A DNA stretch of 64,000 bases from Nepenthes gracilis (lineage: Eukaryota; Streptophyta; Magnoliopsida; Caryophyllales; Nepenthaceae). The position numbers were made by a program, and so were the translations under genes. Every line of letters starts with the position of its first letter. The first letter of the stretch is position 1. Positions 1-11,969 of the stretch are shown in pieces. The stretch spans positions 4,424,126 to 4,488,125 of the forward strand of contig BSYO01000036.1 of assembly GCA_033239525.1 (NCBI GenBank), in the 5' to 3' direction. The notes under the pieces were generated by a model, which saw only the letters and a list, made by a program, of their open reading frames with translations, had not been told where the DNA came from and searched no databases.

Positions 1-1995
1 TCATATCATAGGCATATTGTTTAGGACAACCAGATATTGCCATCTTGAAAAGTTGATAGCTTTTCAATTATCCAACCTTTTGATATGGATTACCTTAACT
101 TTATAAAGAATGACAAGAGACCATGTATCTTGTAAAAGTGTTTTGTCAGGTCTGAGTTGGATACTCTAAAGTTAGTCAGCACTTGATTAACTACTAGTTT
201 AGAATTAATATAAATAACCGGTTTTTAGAAGAATATTCTTTAGCGAACTTTGAATTGGTTACTAGAGCCTTATATTTTGCCACGTTATTCGTGGCTCGAA
301 TAACGAATGTTATTGAGAATTTGATTTCAAATCATTCAAGTATTAGTAATACTATTTTGGTTGTACTTCCTAACGATGAAGACGCTCTGTTGACATGCAA
401 CATCATGTGAGAGATGATCCTTCCGGAGTTGCCCCCATGCATTCATCTATTTCTTTTGAGATTAGGATCATCGTTTTGACAATAAAATCTACAAAGGCTT
501 GATCTTTTATAAAAGATCATGATCTAAACTCTATATCAAATTCACCCAACTCAACAGACCCTTTGATCAAGCATTCAGATACTTTTAGTTTTTACAAGAT
601 TCCTTTTAATAGTTGATCAGTAAAGATCATAATTTTGTGGGCTTGAAAATAAAGTCGGAGCTTTTTTACAGTAAAGACAAAGGCTAAAACAATATTTTTT
701 GCTCACGTATACCCAATCTTTGAGACGGTCAAGTAGAAGTATAACTCCTCGCCCTCCTTGGGATAAACTAGTAAATGAGGATTTGTCAGATACTCTTTTA
801 ACTCTCAGAAAGCTTGCAAGTACTCATTCATCCATCGAAAACTGTTTGTTTTTACTTCTCTCATTGCATTAAAGAATGAGATATTTTTCTGCCAATTTGG
901 TTAGGAATTAGGATAGGATGATAAGTCTTCTGATTAACCTCTGAATTTTTTTGAAAATCCAATGTGGTTCCATATCCATTATAACTTCAATCTTCTTCGG
1001 GTTCTCCTCTATTCCTCGTTAAAAGATAATGAACCCAAGAATTTTCTAAATGTTAGCCCAAATATATATGTGGTTGGATTTAATTTCATTCAATATGTCC
1101 TGAGTACTTCAATGTCTCGATCAAATCATTAATATGGTCATTGGTAAGTGTGTTTTTGACAAACATATCGTCAACATATACCTCTATATTTTTTTCAATA
1201 TGTCATTTAAATATTTTATTCACCAACATTTAATATGTTGCTCCAACATTCTTTAATCCAAATAACATTATCTTATAGTATAGTAGGTTCCTTGACATAT
1301 CATGAATGAGGTTATCTCCTCGTCTTTTGGATTCATCAAAATCTGATTATATTGAGAATAAGTATCCATAGAGTTTAGTAGTTAATACCCGGACGTTAAG
1401 TTTACAAATTAGATGTCTGGCAATAAAAAACTATCTTTTTGACATATTTTATTTATGTCAATGAAGTCAACACACTTCCTCCACTTTTCATTACCTTTCT
1501 AAACAAAGATGACATTAAATTACCAATCTGAATAGTTCACCTCTCTAATAAATCCAATATCAGTCAATTTCTTGACCTCTTCATGTATGATAATGAGTTT
1601 TTTTATGGAGTAGTTTCGCATTTTTTGCCTGAGTGGCTTGTGCCTCAATATAAGGCTCAACTTATGAACTATTTTTTCTGTTAGTATACCTGACATGTTA
1701 ACAAAAGTCCAGGCAAAGACGACTATTTGATTGTTCTTAAACCCTAACTTAATGTCAAATTTAATTACAAAATACTTTTTAAACTTTTGTTATCAATAAA
1801 GACTCATTTAAATAAATAGTCATAAACTCCGTCGGAAATGAATACAAATACAATAAGAATATTAAAATGGGGAGAGATTAAATATGCCATATCTTCGTTA
1901 TTAAAACTAATAATATTATTTTCTACCTCTAATTTTTATCTCTTATTGGTGAAAGTCTTTTCAGAATAATTTGAAACCTTGTTACCAGTGAGCTT
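1..1995 (-). pseudogene. pol pseudogene (protease, RT, RNase H) of the left-hand Tat relic
   Basis: On the minus strand, about 1300-1150 encodes the RT block LFGLKNVGATY followed by EVYVDDMFVKN, so the YVDD catalytic motif survives locally. Upstream, about 1520-1440 encodes a run like K-WRKCVDFIDINK, the plant gypsy RT motif. About 880-700 matches the end of RT and the start of RNase H (FRWMNEYLQAF-like, then EELYFYL). All are interrupted by stops and frameshifts. The protease region lies roughly at 1850-2000, placed only by alignment to Tat-3. Confidence 0.75.
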
Positions 1996-1999
1996 TATT

Positions 2000-3599
2000 G
2001 ATACCATAGTTATGACTCCTGTCGCCGGTCAATCCATGGTTGCTTTGACTACTCATCATCTTTATTATTACCTAGGGTGAACCTAGGGTTTTGTAAATAC
2101 TTATTGAGGTAGCTTTTTTGTATAAGTGTCTCAGTTTTTTTCTGCAGCGTTTGATAATCTTCAATATTGTGTCCCGCAAATTGATGGTGGAAATATTATT
2201 TAGACTAATCGTTTCCTTTCTGACTATTGACTAATTTGGGCCACCTTAAGAATTTATAGTTCTATGTCAATATCAAAACATTTATCCAGATGCCATTCAT
2301 TGGTGTGAGATTTCGTAGTTTATACTCTTTGCGAACGCCCAACTCATTTCTCTATTGCTTTCTATGATCCATGATCCCGAGTGGAATAATTGTCGTCATT
2401 TTTTTACCATTTGATATTGATTAGTGTCCACAATCCAAATGCTCTAGCCATTTAGTTTCAATGGCCTCATCGGCCGCGATGTATGTACGAGATAATTTTT
2501 GCCCCCGAGAAAGACTTGAATTCCTGTTGAACTAAATATTTGAAAAGGTTACCCAATTGAATCGTGGCCATAAAGGCATATAGTTTCATCTTGTTAGTGA
2601 GCCTTGAGATACTTCTAGCCTCAGTATTAAACCTAGTCAGAAAATGTTCAAGTTCTCACTTGGAACTTGTTGGATCCTGAAAGGTGACAAGGCTACTTGT
2701 TTTCCTTCCAACTGGAGACAAATTGTGATAGGAACCATTTGTCAAGTCCTAAAAGGATCGAACGAAATTTGGTCCAATCTTGTAAAACCAAATTCTCATA
2801 TCTCTATTTAAAGTTAAAAGAAAATAGAGACACAACATGGAATCCTCCAAGTTTTGGAAGCCGAACAATATTCTAGAGTAGTTTAAATAATTCATTGGAT
2901 CAGTAATTCCGTTATACGACTCCAGTATTGGCATTTTAAATTCATGATGGAGTCAATAAATCTAAATCTCTAAAGTGAAATATGTACTACCCAATTCAAT
3001 CATTTTCCTGGCAATGTTTTCTCACAAAGCATACTTTTTGATCCGATTTATCATCTCCTCCACTTCAATTATGGAGGCGATACTTTTTAGTATTGAAGAA
3101 TGTCCTTAATTCTAAATGATTGGCAAATACACATAGTATTTGCTTAACTCTGATGGTTTTATGCATGCTACAATATGACTATTCCTTTTAGATAGACAGG
3201 TGTCCAGAATCTCAAGAATATCATGGATTCCATTGTTCAAGACTTTTTTCTCTAGCTTCGAGGTTTAAATGTCCTTCGAGTTAAGAAGGGATGCCTCAGG
3301 AGCCTCTAGAATCCTTAAATGAGGATAGCCTCTCTTTGGGACAACCTTCTTTCCTCTCCAACTTCTCATTGAAATCGATGCCTACATGTAGATGGCAGCT
3401 TTTTTGTGTGTCTAGCTCTCAACTTTATCCCTTAGAGAATTCAACATCTTTGACATGTTGATTTGGGCCACCAAGTCTTCGACATCGGCATTCGTTGGTA
3501 GGCAAGCAACCCATAGCTACACTCTTCCGGGTTGAAATTACGAGAAATGATGTCCTTTGATGGCTGACTTATTTGATTTTGTGTTCATGTATTCACCAT
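2000..3599 (-). pseudogene. gag pseudogene of the left-hand Tat relic
   Basis: The start codon is at 3599 on the minus strand. It reads M-V-N-T and then a stop, and M-V-N-T is the gag start seen in Tat-1 and Tat-3. The best preserved block is 2749-2934, a 61-residue open stretch with the Tat gag pattern: a YNGITDP-like motif, then NYLNY, a hydrophobic run ending LCLYFLLTL, then R-IWFYKI. Gag forms the particle and binds RNA in working elements. Here no long frame survives. The 3' limit of gag is approximate. Confidence 0.75.
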
Positions 3600-3694
3600 T
3601 TTGCTTTATCGAAAACATAAATTGCTTTCAGGCAGGTGAAATCTTGATCAAATAGGAATGAATAGCTTAACCACTTTTCCACAAATAGTGACAA

Positions 3695-4442
3695 TAGTGC
3701 GTACCTGAGATCTAGATAGTCGTTCAAATAAAATTGGGTTAGACCTTCGAATATTTAATTCGAATTCTATACATCACAACAATTAATAAGTGATCAAAGT
3801 ATATAAGACTTGCTCTCTAAAATATCTTTCGATATTCAAATCAGAAATCTTTCTATGAAAATAAAGGATAATTGGAGATGAGAGAGTGGGTAAGAGTTTG
3901 AGGATTAGATAGCTTAGCTCCGAAATTATTGGAAGAAGTGTCTCAAAAATTAAAATTCTATACTTTTTTTCTCTTCTTCGTTCGGATCTGCTAGACTGAG
4001 GAAAATTGACGCATTAATTGCCATACTACTAATCAGTATATCGTTTTGAAATTGGCATTACTATGCATTAATTGTGATGTTATGCCGATTTGATATTGAA
4101 TGACTCAGCCATTACACAGCCTTGTAACCATCCAATATTTAATACATATCTTTTAATTATTGTACCTACTTGTTTAATACGACCATTCATCCTAATTCAT
4201 GTAATCATTTATTAAGATTTAATGTCAAGTTTAATTTTCTATCAGACCATTAGCTACCTTCGTTTTTTGTCTTTCTAACAATTCGGCTATTCAGATATTC
4301 AATGGGTCAAATACCCGAATAGATTCTTAATTTTCTTCCATTTTAAGTTAAACAATTCAGTTGTTTCATATTTCTCCATGAACTTTCAAGACTCCCGTAT
4401 TTTATCGGGTCGGGCTGATTTTATTTTATGCCATACCCAACA
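3695..4442 (-). repeat. 5' LTR of the left-hand Tat relic
   Basis: On the minus strand this begins TGTTGGGTATGGCATA at 4442, the same start as the other Tat LTRs here. It ends at about 3695, just before a sequence equivalent to the primer-binding region of Tat-3 (63361-63374). Length is about 748 bp. The terminal CA has decayed to TA. The left LTR of this element is outside the window, so a target duplication cannot be tested. Confidence 0.7.
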
Positions 4443-5750
4443 AATGTGATTCAGGGTAAACTGGGAATAGCAAATAAATTACAACATATATGACAAATCA
4501 CTTTCTCTTCCCTGTGATGAAAACTAAAAACCAATGATCTTAACTCCCAAGAAATATTAGAATAGTTCAACATTATATCCACAAAAATTCTAAATAGAGC
4601 ACAATGGAAAAGCGTATAAGATGATTTGGATATTTATAATACAAAGTAAATAAAGCACTTGTGAGTATGTAAGAATTAATTGAGTTTAGAAAAATGAAGT
4701 AAAAAAGATAAATCAAGAAAAATTTGAAGCAATGTGATAAATAGTGATATAAAAATTGATTCTACTCTCTATTGTACTAAATTTAGTAGGATGGAGAAAT
4801 AAGAATCATATCTAATGTTGAAAATTGCTAGCACATGATGAACCATCAGATAAGGGTTCTAGAGAAGCATTATTCCAACTACAAGCCTATTGAAATTCTA
4901 CTAAAAAGGATGATTTGGCAAAATTTTTTATTCCTTGCCCCATTTTCTCTACTGTTTTTGTGAGTAAAATTTTTGGTACTCTTACAATAGGAGTAGCATT
5001 TTTCTAATCCATAATGCTTTTGTATTCAACAAAATGATGCTTTTGCATTCAACAAAATGATCTTTATGTAAGTATAAATGGCAATCACTGCATCATCAGA
5101 GAGTAGCTATGGCATCTGAATGTACTTATCAAAGTCCATATTCCTGTCAAACTGTATTCACACGATATACGAAGTTGACATCCCCCCTCACACTCCATTT
5201 GAAATATCAACTAGTGTATATATAAGTATGAAGCCCTTTGATACCGGAATTTTTCGATTTCACGATTAATTTGTGATATCATATATATCAGTTGATATTT
5301 TTTCTCATATTCTAATTTAACAGAAATTGCATTTGATATGTTTAATACTGATATATATCGTCAAGTACAGTCGATACGATAGATGAAAATATCATTACCG
5401 ATACCGGTCGTAACTTTATCGGTATTTGATATATCAAACACTACGTATTAGTATATGATATTTTTGAAAAAAAATAATTCTAAAAGTTGTAAGCTTACTA
5501 GCTGATATATCAGTCGTATCAGCATATATCATGATATATCTCTGATATATTACTAAAATACAATATTGTTACGGTGTTGAAAAATATCGATATTAGGAAG
5601 CCCAATACCAATACATATTTGCCAATATTTATAACTATGATCCGATACTAATATGGCCGTAACCGATACCAATACCGATATTTTCTTCCATGTGTAACTA
5701 ATAATGGAAACATTTACATGAATGCAACCAAAAAGTAAAAGAGGAGAAAC
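4443..5750. other. AT-rich stretch with dense GATATATC / CGATAC motifs; no gene seen
   Basis: This lies between the LTR of the left relic and PP2C exon 2. I looked for the expected third PP2C exon (an SRSIGD-type motif) on the minus strand and did not find it. About 5230-5690 is rich in short self-complementary words such as GATATATC, CGATAC and ACCGATACC in both orientations, which suggests a decayed simple or palindromic repeat inside the PP2C intron. The rest is plain AT-rich sequence. Confidence 0.5.
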
Positions 5751-8000
5751 CTGAATGATGCCTTTAATTCGCCAAACCCCTTGCTTCATGACAACAATGT
5801 GTGGATCATTTGGATGCATGGACCTGAGTTCCTGTCTAACTTCCTCCATACTAGCATTGTGCTCCCGAGTCAACTGCTCTGTGACAATCTTATTTGGTTG
5901 ACACAAAGTGCCTACCACGGCTCGTGAATCGCCCAAATTCGCTACATATAATGTCCCTCCCCAGATCACGCCGATGAGACAACAAGATCCAATGGCTGCA
6001 ATAGCAGGCTTTATTGCATATGTCCTTCGAACGAGATTAAGAAAACCACTCTCTGTTGCAGAAATGGCATCGCAGAGGACACGTTCTGACATGGTTCCTC
6101 TGTCTCGGGCGAGTCCTGTAAACAAATGGCATAGGTCCAGAACAACACACCATGTGTTACTTAGAGACTAAAATCAAAGAGACTCAGCTTAAGGCTAAAA
6201 TCTCTGAAAACAACAAATTTTTCAGAGTCAGAGGAGTTTTCTTAGTGGGAAGAAGGCCAATTGAACTAGTTTGGCTAGTAATCAAATGCAAGCTTCGATA
6301 GATCAACAGCTTTACAGCCTTGAGATATATACAAAAGAGGAACACATGATTCAGTCAGTATTCTGCAAAATTTGTGCTTTAACTCTCAAAATACATTGCA
6401 CAATGACAGTCACAAATGTGCCAATCATAATATCAAAAAAACTTTAAGTATTTCATGGCATCTCCTAGTCATTATGGTCATATGAACCATCAGCATCATC
6501 CAATCCAATAAACTCTTTTGGTTAGGTAGGATAAAAGGCTCCCACCTCCACTTAACGATTAAAATTAATAGTTGATGAATAAATAGTAAAAAATAAATAA
6601 TCATTTAAATTATTTAATATAATCCCCACTATAGATTTCATTTTTTAATTATTATCAATGAATAAATATAGCTGACTCCTCGTCGTAAAGACAATAACAG
6701 CTTTTCATCCATGAAACTGACACTTGAATAAATACCATCAATTTAAAGTAGGAGAAAAATTGATTAAATTGTTTTCAAATTAAATTAATTTTATTTTTAT
6801 ATCTTTATTATAAAAATTGAGTCAGTTTCATTTTTATATCTCTATCTTTTCAAATTAAGTTAATCTTTCTTTATATATCCATATTCTTAAATTGAGTTAA
6901 TTTTCTTATTTCCTTTAATTTAGGTCAATTTTATTATAAAGATCGAGTGAAGAATTTTCTAATCAAATTAAATATAATCTGACATTAAATTGGTCAAAAC
7001 TGGTGTCAAATTTTATTAATATAACGAATTACTAAAAACTGGATATGACAAATTATTAATCTTTGGAGCTGATTTGGACTTACAATGAGTTAATTTGATA
7101 ATAAAAATCTTGATTAGTAAAATTCGTGACATACTAATTCTTAAAAATGTCTATTAATAAATTTAAAATCAATTTTGAGTAATTTAATGACATATAAGAA
7201 AAGAAAAATTAATTGGGAAAATTAATTTAATTGAGTAAGTATAAAATAAAAGCAATCCAAATTAAAGTACAAATAAAATTAGCTCGACGTTATAAAAATA
7301 TTTTTTTTAATTTTTTTTTTGCTTTTTTTTTTTTAATTTCGCTCTGAATTTAATTTTTATTCTGTACTAACAGAGTAATGTCGAAAACAGGCTAAAGTGA
7401 AAAGATTTGTTAAATAATATAAAGTTAATGATAAAATAAAAAATAATAACAAAATTAGAAAAATAAAAAATAAATGGGTATTTCTCCGATTGACACGAGG
7501 ACAGAGAAAATGTCGGAAGAACAATGAATCGGCGAGCATGGCCGCCGCCTAAGAAGACAGCATGGCGTAGAACGGCAATTCAATAATCGAGACCAGTGCT
7601 ACGATGAATGAAAGCATCAATGGAAGCGCATCAAACGACGGTTAAGAATATTGATGAAGAATAATCTTAAGGCCAAATAAAGAAACTCACTCATTAGATG
7701 AAGAAAGAGATGATCGGAGATAAACCGGGAGGCATCAGGACCACCGTGGCCGTCATAAACGCCGATAAAGGTGGCGGCGTGACCAGTCTCTACTTGGCTG
7801 TGGTCCTCGTTAAGCTCATTAGCCTGAACAACCGCAAAAGAGAACTCGCCGAGGAAATGTTTCTCGAGGTCACGGGACCAGATAAGCGAGTCGTCCGTAC
7901 AGATCTCGCCGTCGGCGGCGGAATCATCCCTGTTCATACGAACATATCGCCTGACCGGTCCCCAACATGCCGACGCCATCTTTTTCGTCCCTGAAAACAT
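5751..8000 (-). CDS. Protein phosphatase 2C (clade-D-like), exons 1 and 2 only; 3' part not in view
   Basis: This is a nuclear PP2C gene for a metal-dependent Ser/Thr phosphatase. Exon 1 is 8000-7691 and exon 2 is 6115-5751. The intron 7690-6116 has a GTGAGT donor and a TTTACAG acceptor, and the exons join in phase. Together they give 225 residues and stop at a second donor after IIQ, the family's usual exon end. DGHGG (residues 83-87) supplies a metal-binding Asp, and YVANLGDSRAV (about 160-170) is the second conserved block. EFSFAVVQAN, EDHSQVE and EEVRQEL are typical of clade D, whose Arabidopsis members include regulators of plasma-membrane proton pumps. The start could be Met at 8000 or at 7979 (MASACW). 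Family members are about 370-400 residues, so the SRSIGD block and later catalytic aspartates are missing from view. They may lie left of the window beyond the Tat relic, or the gene may be broken. Confidence 0.88.
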
Positions 8001-10947
8001 ACCTCATTTCCCTCTCGATCAAAACCCTAGAATTCGGCGGAAAAACACAAAAGACTGCAAGATATCATGGGAGATACAACCGGAAGAAATCGAATACTAT
8101 GAGGGAAGGATCAAATTATAATTCATGCGCGGAGGCAGAGTGAGAAATTATCCAAAATTATGCAATAGTATCAATTCAAGTGTTAATCAATTGATGGAGG
8201 GCAAGAGGGACAAGGAGGGAGAGGGAAGTGAAAATTAAGAGAGCAATTTCAAGATGGAAATAGAGAAATTCATCTGCCCAGAGAGAGAGATAGGAAATCA
8301 AAAATGGCGAGATCTTGTGGTTGTTATTGAGAAAGGGGTATGTATTGACGTCGAAAGCGGGGAAGGGGACGACCAACGGCCCTGAGGGAAATGCTCATTC
8401 GCCATACGCTTAACTTAGACTGCCATTCAATATTGTTTCCATCACAACATTATATAGAAAAATACTTCAAAGTTATTTAATATAGCTTGTGGGATCGTGT
8501 TCAACTCGGACCATGACGAACCGAATACCGTAGACCCAGCTCAGTTGTCAAAACCAAAGAGATCCCATAGCAATAAGATGGGGCCATTAGGCTTGAACAA
8601 AGAGACATATAAGTACATGTTCATAAATAAAGACTATCAATTACTTATCTGACCAACTGATAAAATATTTATCATACTATTTAATAATTTTTATTGTGCT
8701 TGAAAAAATATTATTGAAATAGAAACTAATTGAATAACACAATAATACCTAATAGAGATTAATAAAAAAGTATCCCCATCCTCTTATCCAAGGTATGCGA
8801 CTAGTTAAAAACAAACCTCCTTCCAATAGTTACTTTTGTTTGTTTGCCTATAGATACTTCACTAATTACGTAATAAAGAAGATGAAATAAGTCAATTATA
8901 GAGACAAAAAATATAATAAGAAAGAGAATAAATATCTTACAAAAACTACATTATATAATTTTAGTGCATCGTCGAATCATAGGAAAAAAGTAGCATTCAT
9001 TTTTCACAGTAAAACCTCGACTACCCACAAGTAAAGCCTAGAACTCTCTTCAGCTATTGCATGTTTCCAAGAGAAAGCCATTCTTTCAAATAAAAGATAC
9101 CAAGAATGCCTCGATATATTAATCACAATAAAAGTTCCTCCTGCAAGTTGTTTACTCTCACTCTCCACAGGGCAACTCCATAGTGTGCTCGACTTCTCCA
9201 TATAAAATCACCTAATATATGAGTATTACAATTGGGTCCCATAAATCGATAAATCTCTGACTTGCTTACTCAATTTAAGTTAATACTGACTTAGACATTG
9301 AAAGAGCTTCTCATGAAACAACGTCCTGACCCCTTTACTTTGTTATTTGTGATAGGCATAATCTAAGTAGAGCCATTCTGATTCACATTCCAAATCGAGT
9401 ATCCATTATCCCGAATAAACTTTAGTTTGAGTATGTATCAAAATCTTTTTAAAGTATTTTAGAATAAAATAGTGTTTTATTTGCTAATGCTTAGGAAAGT
9501 TTATTAGCATAGATAGATTGGTGATCATCTCATAAAGTCACCCATTTACAACCGAAAAGACAGCTTGTTAACTAAGGATAGTAAGAGTTGCGACCTAAGT
9601 TCACGGTGTTAGGGCCAAGTGCTATATGGAATAATAAAGGTATTGAGATAAGAAAATTATGGTACTCCTATTTATTTTTAAAAATACATATTTTTTAAAA
9701 ATATTCAATCCGCTGTTGTGATATATCCAAATGAATTGACTCAAATTGATTAACATAGAAAAATGAAAGTATTGACCGACCTATTATGCTCAATTTTAAA
9801 GAATAAAGAGTTTAATCTTGATCCCATTTTAATTAAAATAAATTAATGTTAGACAAATAATCGAGTGGCCGAGTATCTAAATAGTTATTGAATAAATTGG
9901 ATCATAAACCCGAATAACTGAATATCCAAACACCAAATCGAACAGTGAATTTAACCTAACAGTTAACACAATTGAATAATTAACTTAGTAAAGTGGCTAA
10001 ACTAAAAATGTAATTTGTATACTCTATAATTAATTTAAACAATGATCTTGTAATTGACTAATGTCAACTCTTCATCATTATTTATTGAATCGCTACTTAC
10101 CAAAAAAAATTATTTGTTGAATCGCTTTCCAAATACTCCACGATCAGATCATAAATAATGTTGATTGAGTTAATTAGTTTTCAACTTGCCTAATAATTTA
10201 AATTGCGGCTAGTTATTCTTTTTTAAAAAAATCACCATCAATCAACGATGTAACTATAAATATACCTCACTTCTCCTAAAAAGAAGAAAAGATTTCAAAA
10301 AATAATTGAAGAGTTAAATCCTCTAACATACTTATTCTTTTATAAAATACAGAGCCAAACCCTTTGTTTCTTTCTCTCATCCTCAAAATCTCTCCCACAT
10401 TTAAAATTTTTAAAAATTTTTACTGACTTGAGCATCAATAATATAACGGAGAGTGAATCTTAAATTATTTAAAATCTTATTTATTATTATGATATACAGG
10501 ATACAGATAAAAATTTTGATTTATTTAAATCATGATCTAAAATTCAGATACACATCAATATAATTAAATATAAAATTATAGAGTGAAATCTTACTTACCA
10601 TAAATATTTGCTAGGATGGTATCAAATAAAATAATACAAAATTGTGATATTAAATAGATATGTTTTTAGTTATTAAAACTAACACTTTTGACAATAATAT
10701 CGCATTAAGTTATCTATATTTAATAGCAGGCTACGTGGAATGTTGCTGAAGTAGGTGGAACGTTGCTGAAGCAGGTGGCATTGTCAAGGTTCCGTGTGAG
10801 TTAGGGAGGGCGAACGGCAAAGTGCTGCGCAACACAAGTCACCTGTGAAGGTCTGATTTTAAGCTTATCTTAATCTTTGATGTAAAGTTATATTTTACAC
10901 ATATTTAAGATATGTTTGGATAACATAATCCTCCTTTATTAACTTAT
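8001..10947. other. Upstream region of the PP2C gene and AT-rich intergenic DNA
   Basis: The first 400 bp or so must hold the 5' UTR and promoter of the minus-strand PP2C gene; it includes a GA-rich run near 8280. I could not fix a transcription start. From about 8450 to 10700 the DNA is AT-rich with no convincing coding signal. A short open frame at 9004-9201 (minus) matches nothing I recognise. The last 200 bp before Tat-1 contain a short tandem duplication listed separately. Confidence 0.5.
10735..10782. repeat. Short tandem duplication, 20-bp unit
   Basis: The unit GTGGAATGTTGCTGAAGTAG is followed directly by GTGGAACGTTGCTGAAGCAG and then GTGG. This is two copies differing at two C/T or T/C sites, about 170 bp left of the Tat-1 insertion. 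It is GC-richer than its surroundings. Confidence 0.7.
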
Positions 10948-10952
10948 ATAAT
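10948..10952. repeat. Tat-1 target-site duplication, left copy (ATAAT)
   Basis: These five bases directly precede the TG of the 5' LTR and match 23620-23624 exactly. Ty3/gypsy integrases generate 5-bp duplications. Confidence 0.9.
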
Positions 10953-11897
10953 TGTTGGAGTCGTATTTCTACGTAGACAGTCAGCCATACATAAAGCAAT
11001 GACGCCCAGAAAATAAGGAGCTCGCGAGAAAGCGTCATCCACGTCCAACAGGGAATAGGCGCGAAGTCGCGCTAACGGAAACTGCAGCCGCATTAAATGC
11101 GTCGCGGAAGAACAGCGTGAAAGGCGGAAAGGTTGCTTGATAGAGGCGCTGGTAGGCGCCACGCGTAACGCCATCGCCTCGGCCGTCTGCAGACGGCCAA
11201 CCACTCCTCTCTCGAGGAAAATCGAGCGTGATCAACGGCGCTCAGCGGCGTGCTGGCACGGCAACGGGACAGCCGGCGTGAATGGCGGTCCGTGACAACG
11301 ACCAGCGGCGCAACGACCCAGGCAACGGGCGTCTTGGCGCCCAAGAGTCCAAACGGGAGGAGGCATATAAGCGCCCTCACCCTCCAGAGAAAAGGATCCT
11401 GGCTCTAAATTCGGATTCCAACTCTGAGAACGGTTTTCTGGTTCTGTGATCTTGCGACTAAGGGTAACCTTGGATCCCAAGCTCTAATCCGGCTTCCATA
11501 AGGCTCCAATCCTCGGGCGGATTGGACCAAATCGTTCTCCTTCTTCTCACCCCGTCAGCGGGAAAGTTAGCCACTCATCGTGCACCAAGGGAAGCCAGGC
11601 CTTCCATCACTGCTCCTTTGCATTTCTACTCATCACCACATAAGTTCTTCTTACGCATCACGGCATTTTTACGCGCACCACCTTAGCGTGCGCATTTCCA
11701 TCAGTGCGGGGAATTTGCGACTTGAGCGTCGGAGTGGCCTTGGTGGGAGAAATCTGCTGGACCCTTCACCTCTTGTTTGTTGTTTGTGTTGTGCGAGTCC
11801 AGGTTCGAGAGACGGAGACCGGATCCTTCTTCAGCCCCCGCGCTTAGGAATCCGAAGGCTCCTAATCCGTACGATAACCTTGGGCCCGGCCTTAACA
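10953..11897 (+). repeat. Tat-1 5' LTR
   Basis: It begins TGTTGGAGTC and ends TTAACA. A TATA-like CATATAAG at 11364-11371 is the probable promoter for the genomic RNA; the 3' LTR has the same word at 23080-23087. Compared with the 3' LTR, about 127 bp after the TATA box differ at one base only, while the CG-rich stretch before it and several CG-containing words after it differ by many short indels. Confidence 0.93.
11364..11371 (+). promoter_or_regulatory. TATA-like box of the Tat-1 5' LTR (CATATAAG)
   Basis: It sits in the middle of the LTR and is repeated in the 3' LTR at 23080-23087. It is followed by a CT-rich run and then the best conserved part of the LTR, as expected for a U3/R boundary. 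The transcription start itself is not visible. Confidence 0.6.
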
Positions 11898-11916
11898 TTA
11901 GCGCCCGTCTGTGGGA
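11898..11916 (+). promoter_or_regulatory. Tat-1 primer-binding site region
   Basis: Directly after the LTR comes TTAGCGCCCGTCTGTGGGA. This resembles the TTGGCGCC-GTCTGTGGGA sequence that I recall after the 5' LTR in plant Tat elements. Tat-2 has TTGGCGCCG at the same place (37574 leftward). I do not assign the tRNA primer. Confidence 0.7.
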
Positions 11917-11969
11917 AGGCGACGAGAAAGCCAAGTGTCACATTCCTACCCCCGGTGGACAAACCAAGC

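Larger units (their letters stand above)
1..4442 (-). mobile_element. Decayed Tat-lineage Ty3/gypsy retrotransposon, 5' half (continues left of window)
   Basis: Reading the minus strand from 4442 leftward gives a 5' LTR, a gag start, gag, protease region, reverse transcriptase and RNase H, in the normal order for a plant Ty3/gypsy element. The reading frame is broken everywhere by stops and small indels and the DNA is as AT-rich as its surroundings, so this is an old relic. Its gag and RT resemble those of the Tat element at the right end of the window (for example the gag block at 2749-2934 against that at 62627-62899). The second RNase H, integrase and 3' LTR would lie left of base 1. Lineage assignment is by resemblance to the other copies in this window. 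Confidence 0.85.

Noticed and set aside
7698..7994. 98-codon plus-strand frame over PP2C exon 1
   Set aside because: It is the reverse strand of a clear PP2C exon with correct motifs and splice sites, so it is a shadow frame.
9004..9201. 65-codon minus-strand frame
   Set aside because: It has fairly normal composition but no recognised family, no splice or promoter context and no neighbouring exon. Too weak to call a gene.
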